Shown one piece after another: positions 6,257 to 9,275 of a stretch of DNA of 9,275 nucleotides (position 1 is the stretch's first letter; each line of letters starts with the position of its first letter). The position numbers and the translations under genes are program-made. This stretch comes from Pseudomonadota bacterium (GTDB lineage Bacteria > Pseudomonadota > Alphaproteobacteria > Rhizobiales > Xanthobacteraceae), in contig JAEYRD010000238.1 in assembly GCA_023435725.1 (NCBI GenBank), forward strand, positions 1 to 9,275, written 5' to 3'. The notes below the pieces were generated by a model. The model did not search any database, had not been told where the DNA came from, and worked only from the letters and a program-made list of their open reading frames with translations.

Positions 6257-6289
6257 CAATTTTATTCTCTTTCCATCCTCCTGGGTTAT

Positions 6290-6571
6290 ATGTCGGGCAT
6301 CCATCTCACGGGGGATGCCGGAGCAGGCGCGTATGCCTTGCGAGACCGGCAGGAGCAGGGGACCAAGCCCGTCGGCATGTTCGAAGTGATCCTCACCAGG
6401 CGTAAGCGGTTTGGCTGGCGATGGCATGTGTGCGACCAGTCCGGCAAGATCTTTGCCGATGGCTTCGAGCGCACCCGGCCGTCCGCCAAATATCATGGCG
6501 AGCGCGCGTTGTTTTTCCTGTTGTCGCAGGCCTATCTGCGCAACCGCTTTGCTGCGTCCAGCGAAGACTAG
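6290..6571 (+). CDS. Small conserved-looking hypothetical protein
   Basis: This encodes a 93-residue basic protein of unknown function. The part that looks conserved is the C-terminal 64 residues: FEVILTRRKRFGWRWHVCD, then GKIFADGFERTR, then a helix-prone AKYHGERALFFLL. The pattern of a WRW strand, a short turn with xxGK, and a second strand before a helix faintly recalls the DUF1508/YegP fold, but several expected residues are absent, so I would not assign it. Start choice: third-position GC rises from clearly low before 6290 to about 80 percent after it, which favours the ATG at 6290. The ATG at 6377 would give a 64-residue protein beginning at the conserved block and remains possible. Neither has a Shine-Dalgarno. 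Its stop is 34 bp before the next gene, so the two may be cotranscribed. Confidence 0.6.
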   Translation: MSGIHLTGDAGAGAYALRDRQEQGTKPVGMFEVILTRRKRFGWRWHVCDQSGKIFADGFERTRPSAKYHGERALFFLLSQAYLRNRFAASSED

Positions 6572-6605
6572 CCGTCGCCCGCGCGTGATGCGCGAAGAGG
6601 CCACG

Positions 6606-6956
6606 ATGAAGCACTACAAGATCGTCGTCTTCGTTCCGGTGCCTGACGGCGATCGCGTGCGGCAAGCGATGGGCGATGCCGGCGCCGGCGTGATCGGCAA
6701 TTACTCCTATTGCAGCTTCACGGTGACGGGCATTGGCCGCTTCAGGCCTGATGCCGGCGCCAGTCCCGAGATCGGCGAGGTCGGACGGCTCGAGGCGGTC
6801 GAGGAAGAGCGCATCGAGACCGTCTGCGCAGCCGATAAACTCGCCGCAGTGATCGCGGCGATCCGAAGTGCGCATCCTTATGAAGAGCCCGCGATCGACG
6901 TCTATCCGCTCGAGGCGATCGGCACAGCTCCGCAGCCCGGATCGAGCGAAGCGTGA
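6606..6956 (+). CDS. Stand-alone NIF3/YqfO-insert-like domain protein (COG3323-like)
   Basis: The 116-residue protein resembles the CutA-like insert domain found inside bacterial NIF3/YqfO proteins and also encoded alone. Recognisable parts are the opening strand KIVVFVP (5-11), the GAGVIGNYSYCSFTVTGIGRF block (26-46), a GEVGRLEAVEEERIETVC stretch (57-74) and the HPYEEPAIDVYPL ending (90-102). No metal-binding NIF3 core is present, so the di-metal hydrolase function is missing; a trimeric regulatory or binding role like that of CutA/PII-type folds is inference. Family members are often annotated NGG1p-interacting factor NIF3. The ATG at 6606 is supported by GAAGAGG just upstream. The last residues, about 108-116 (PQPGSSEA), are encoded by the left half of a palindromic repeat, so the natural C-terminus may be shorter in relatives. 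Confidence 0.8.
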   Translation: MKHYKIVVFVPVPDGDRVRQAMGDAGAGVIGNYSYCSFTVTGIGRFRPDAGASPEIGEVGRLEAVEEERIETVCAADKLAAVIAAIRSAHPYEEPAIDVYPLEAIGTAPQPGSSEA

Positions 6957-6962
6957 TCCGGG
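6936..6962. repeat. Palindromic repeat at the end of the NIF3-like gene
   Basis: CCCGGATC (6936-6943) and GATCCGGG (6955-6962) are perfect 8-bp inverted arms around GAGCGAAGCGT. The sequence resembles the GCGAAGCG-loop palindromes that I know to be abundant in Bradyrhizobium intergenic DNA. It covers the final codons and the TGA of the NIF3-like gene and may end its transcript. Confidence 0.55.
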
Positions 6963-7028
6963 ACTACAAGCTCCGCTGATACGATTGCGCCGCGCTTCAT
7001 TCGGGTTACAGGACTTTGCTGCGCGCGG

Positions 7029-8021
7029 TCAGATGTCGACGACCAGCTTGCCCCTGGCGGCGCGATCCCTGATCAGCGCATAGGCGTCGCCAACGCTCTC
7101 CAGCGTGAAATGCCTGGGATCGAGCAGGGGTGCGAGCTTGCCTGTTTCAGCCAGGCGCGTGGCTTCCGCCATGATCTCCCCGTGATGCGCGCGGCCTTCG
7201 CCTGTGAGCAGCGGCAGCAGCGTGAACACGCCTGAATAGGTGGCGGCACGGAACGAGAGCGGCGCAAGCGCATGCGTGCCCCAGCCGAGCGCACTCACCA
7301 CATGGCCGAACCGGCGCACGGCTTCGAAGGAAGCGTCGAGCACCTTGCCGCCGACGGTGTCGTAGACGATGTCGAAGCCGCGGCCATTCGTATGCCGCGC
7401 CACGTAGGCCCCGATGGCGGTATCGCGGTCGATGAACGTTGCGCCAAAACCTTCGATCGTGGCGCGCTGCGATACCGAGCCGGTCGCAAACACTTCTGCT
7501 CCGAAGGCGCGCGCGATCTGGATCGCCACGTGGCCGACGCCGCCTGCGCCGCCGTGGATCAAGACCTTCTGGCCGGCTTTCAAGGCTGCGCGGTCGATCA
7601 GGCCTTCCCAGGCCGTGATGAAAATGAGGGGCAGGGCGGCTGCTTCCCGCATGCTGAGATTGGCGGGCTTCAACGCCAGAAGGTCGACGTCGACGGCGGC
7701 GAATTCGGCCAGCGATCCCTGCACGCCGCCGACGCCACCGGTCATGCCATAGACTTCGTCGCCCGGCTTGAACCGCGTCACCTCGCGCCCGGTCTGTTCG
7801 ACCACGCCTGCGAGATCGAGTCCTGGGATCGCGGGCAGCGGATGGCGCGCATGCGCCGCCGCACCGGCATGGATCTTGGTGTCGAGTGGATTGGCCCCGC
7901 TCGCGCGCACCCGCACCAGCACCTCGCGCGGGCCGGTCTCGGGCGTGGAGATGGTTGAGAGGCGCAGCGGCGCGTTGTGGGTCTCCAGAACGCCTGCGCG
8001 CATCGTCGATGGTCTCGTCAT
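7029..8021 (-). CDS. Zinc-free quinone oxidoreductase-like MDR-family dehydrogenase
   Basis: A 330-residue member of the medium-chain dehydrogenase/reductase superfamily, of the quinone oxidoreductase type, using NAD(P)H to reduce quinones or activated alkenes in the cytoplasm. The N-terminal GroES-like part (8-125) shows the PREVLVRVRASGANPLD entry strand (31-47) and the GLDLAGVV motif (67-74). The Rossmann nucleotide loop is GGAGGVG (157-163), followed by HVAIQIARAFGAEVFATGS. The protein has no cysteines, so neither the catalytic nor the structural zinc of alcohol dehydrogenases can be bound, despite common zinc-dependent annotations. I chose the ATG at 8021; GGAG lies ten bases upstream, a long spacing, and the MRAG start at 8003 is possible. 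It diverges from a LysR-type gene across 105 bp with an operator, so that regulator probably controls it. The substrate is unknown. Confidence 0.9.
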   Translation of the reverse strand: MTRPSTMRAGVLETHNAPLRLSTISTPETGPREVLVRVRASGANPLDTKIHAGAAAHARHPLPAIPGLDLAGVVEQTGREVTRFKPGDEVYGMTGGVGGVQGSLAEFAAVDVDLLALKPANLSMREAAALPLIFITAWEGLIDRAALKAGQKVLIHGGAGGVGHVAIQIARAFGAEVFATGSVSQRATIEGFGATFIDRDTAIGAYVARHTNGRGFDIVYDTVGGKVLDASFEAVRRFGHVVSALGWGTHALAPLSFRAATYSGVFTLLPLLTGEGRAHHGEIMAEATRLAETGKLAPLLDPRHFTLESVGDAYALIRDRAARGKLVVDI

Positions 8022-8066
8022 GATCGTCTTGCTCCGTTGTCGGCCCCCCAATATGCCTCTAATTTT

Positions 8067-8095
8067 TTGCATGGGGAGAAACGAAGATGTACGAT
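8067..8095 (+). promoter_or_regulatory. Promoter of the LysR-type regulator gene
   Basis: TTGCAT (8067-8072) and TACGAT (8090-8095) are separated by 17 bases, predicting transcription from about 8102. That start lies inside the CATACA/TGTATG palindrome, so a protein bound there would block transcription. Confidence 0.5.
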
Positions 8096-8114
8096 TGTCA
8101 TACATTTTTGTATG
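8087..8114. promoter_or_regulatory. Operator between divergent LysR and oxidoreductase genes
   Basis: CATACA-TTTT-TGTATG (8099-8114) is a perfect palindrome, and a third half-site, ATGTACG (8087-8093), matches ATGTATG at 6 of 7 positions. The layout is typical of LysR-type control. The palindrome covers the predicted regulator start site, for autorepression. It also lies about 63 bases before a possible oxidoreductase start (CATATT as -10 on the minus strand, 8055-8050), the usual distance of a LysR recognition site. Confidence 0.6.
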
Positions 8115-8126
8115 TAAGGGCTTCCG

Positions 8127-8978
8127 ATGGACTGGAGCGATCTGCGCATCTTCCTGGCGATTGCGCGCGAAGGCACGCTCGGGGCTGCGGCGCGCAAGAT
8201 TGGCCAGACCCAGCCCACGATGGGACGGCGGCTTCGCGCGCTCGAACAGGCGCTCGGACAGAAATTGTTCCAGCGCACTGCCGATGGTTTTGTGCTGACT
8301 GACGAGGGCACGACCGTGCTTGGGCATGCCGAGCGGATCGAGGAGGAGACGATCGCGCTGGAGCGGCGCGCATCCGCAGCGGAGACGCAGCTCGACGGCC
8401 TCTTGCGCGTGTCGTCATCGGACTGGTTCGGGACGGTGATGCTGTCGCCGATCATCGCCGCCTTCGGAACGCGCCATCCCAAGGTGAGCGTCGAGCTTCT
8501 GACCGACGCACGTCTCTACAGCCTGCCGCGCCGCGAGGCCGACCTCGTCTTCCGCATCAAGCCGTTCGACGAGCCCGAGGTGATCTCCCGAAAGCTGCTG
8601 CACATTCCCTACGCGCTCTATGGCAAGAAGGGCAGCAAGCCGCCGTGCGCCGGCGACGGAAGCGGCGTGCGCGTCGTGACGATGAATGCCGAATTCGCCG
8701 ACATGCCCGACGCCGCGTGGCTGAAGCGCACGCTGCCTAATGCCGCAGTCGCATCGCGCAGCAACAACAGGCAGGCGCAGGCCGAGCTCTGTGCGAGCGG
8801 CGGCGGGCTTGCCGTGCTGCCGCGTCCTCTCGGCGACCGCGATCGACGGCTCGTCGCGCTCGACATCGGCACGACGCCACCCGGTCGCGATACTTTCGTG
8901 GGTTATCACCGCGATCTCAGGCGCCTGGCCCGCCTGCGCGCGTTGCTCGATCTCGTGATCGAGCGGCTCGCGGGGTGA
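8127..8978 (+). CDS. LysR-family transcriptional regulator
   Basis: The 283-residue protein has the standard LysR architecture. The N-terminal winged helix-turn-helix (2-60) begins with WSDLRIFLAIAREGTLGAAA, and QTQPTMGRRLRALE (27-40) is the recognition region, with LFQRTADGFVLTDEG as the wing. A linker helix runs to about residue 90. A substrate-binding-like effector domain (about 92-280) follows, with LRVSSSDWFG at its first strand and an ELCASGGGLAVLPRPLGD segment late in the fold. The ATG at 8127 is supported by TAAGGG (8115-8120) six bases upstream; this Shine-Dalgarno touches the operator palindrome. Divergence from the oxidoreductase gene indicates it regulates that enzyme, perhaps in response to its substrate. 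The effector is unknown. Confidence 0.93.
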   Translation: MDWSDLRIFLAIAREGTLGAAARKIGQTQPTMGRRLRALEQALGQKLFQRTADGFVLTDEGTTVLGHAERIEEETIALERRASAAETQLDGLLRVSSSDWFGTVMLSPIIAAFGTRHPKVSVELLTDARLYSLPRREADLVFRIKPFDEPEVISRKLLHIPYALYGKKGSKPPCAGDGSGVRVVTMNAEFADMPDAAWLKRTLPNAAVASRSNNRQAQAELCASGGGLAVLPRPLGDRDRRLVALDIGTTPPGRDTFVGYHRDLRRLARLRALLDLVIERLAG

Positions 8979-9275
8979 GGCTTTTGGCACGCGGGCTACA
9001 GGACCTTGCGTTGCCCGTCGGGCAAGACACGCGAATTGTCGGTCAGCGGGTATCGGCAAATATATTCCGCTTTACCGAATTTCGGAAATGACGTATCTCT
9101 CGTCTCACTCCGGCCCAAGGAAGAGGGGCGTATCGCGATCGTCACGACACGCGGGCCGGGCGGCGGTGGACGTGGGCCACATCGGCGCGAAAAGCTTCGC
9201 AGGGCGGAGAGCCGTGAGCGAAGACCTCGCGCACACGACCGGTGTGATCCGTGTACGGCCAAATCGTGTGGTCCT
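8979..9275. repeat. Probable multicopy intergenic repeat, runs off the window
   Basis: No credible gene is visible in these 297 bases. An 88-codon minus-strand frame (8996-9262, open to the window edge) has arginine-rich, low-complexity composition and lacks a Shine-Dalgarno. The sequence, for example the TTGCCC-GTC-GGGCAA hairpin at 9011-9025 and the SETRDTSFPKFGKAEY-encoding part of the minus strand, matches my memory of a long intergenic repeat found in many Bradyrhizobium genomes. Such repeats are often misannotated as short hypothetical proteins. The hairpin may also end the LysR transcript. The left border is uncertain and the right one is outside the window. Confidence 0.5.

Larger units (their letters stand above)
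5989..6289. other. Intergenic region, lower GC, with hairpin and weak promoter
   Basis: No convincing gene lies in these 301 bases. A frame is open from 6092 into the next gene, but its third-position GC is low up to 6289 and its composition (many Cys, Arg, Ser) looks non-coding. A hairpin that may terminate the preceding gene is at 6016-6037, and CCGCATGCGG, a perfect palindrome, lies just before it (6005-6014). Around 6226-6256 are TTGCTG and GATAAT with a 19-base spacer, a weak promoter candidate for the next gene. Confidence 0.45.

Noticed and set aside
7029..8021. Zinc-dependent alcohol dehydrogenase
   Set aside because: The protein lacks the cysteines required for catalytic and structural zinc; it fits the zinc-free quinone oxidoreductase branch.
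8996..9262. Minus-strand 88-codon frame as a gene
   Set aside because: It has no Shine-Dalgarno and an Arg/Pro-rich low-complexity composition, stays open past the window edge, and lies in probable repeat DNA.

Overview
The window is GC-rich, with high GC at third codon positions, and is densely packed with ordinary chromosomal genes of an alphaproteobacterium. I infer Bradyrhizobium or a close relative. The reasons are the protein families, the palindromic intergenic element at 3002-3070 (GAGCATGATC ... GATCATGCTC), the CCCGGATC/GATCCGGG palindrome at 6936-6962, and the sequence at the right edge, which looks like a recurrent Bradyrhizobium intergenic repeat. No database could be searched, so the organism call is inference.

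Layout. Positions 48-554 (-) encode a GNAT acetyltransferase. Diverging from it at 696-1082 (+) is a small exported protein of the Yx(FWY)xxD family. A PAS_5-type sensory protein (1102-1656, -) converges on it across a hairpin. Positions 1657-2152 hold no convincing gene but are highly structured: a sigma70-like promoter overlapping a full CtrA-type box (TTAA-N7-TTAAC), a 9-bp hairpin, a short-loop G-quadruplex motif and a strong intrinsic terminator. Together they look like an unannotated transcript of about 190 nt, or a terminated leader of the next gene. Next come a rhomboid intramembrane protease (2153-2929, +), a palindromic repeat, a two-CBS-domain protein (3199-3627, +) and, convergent, a patatin-like phospholipase (3648-4673, -).

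Diverging from the patatin gene is an exported protein of unknown function (4897-5988, +), with a proline-rich linker followed by three tandem beta-rich units of about 82 residues. A 300-bp less GC-rich stretch follows, then a small conserved-looking protein (6290-6571, +) and a stand-alone NIF3/YqfO-insert-like protein (6606-6956, +) whose end is encoded by a palindromic repeat. The last module is a quinone-oxidoreductase-like enzyme (7029-8021, -) divergent from a LysR-type regulator (8127-8978, +). Their shared 105-bp intergenic region carries a perfect CATACA-N4-TGTATG operator, so the regulator probably controls both itself and the oxidoreductase. The final 297 bp are probably a multicopy intergenic repeat that runs off the window.

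How the genes work together: only the LysR/oxidoreductase pair forms a clear functional unit. The rhomboid, CBS and patatin genes are adjacent housekeeping or stress-type genes with no obvious shared pathway. I see no defence system, transposase, prophage, CRISPR array, tRNA or rRNA. The most novel-looking element is the structured unit at 1799-2027.
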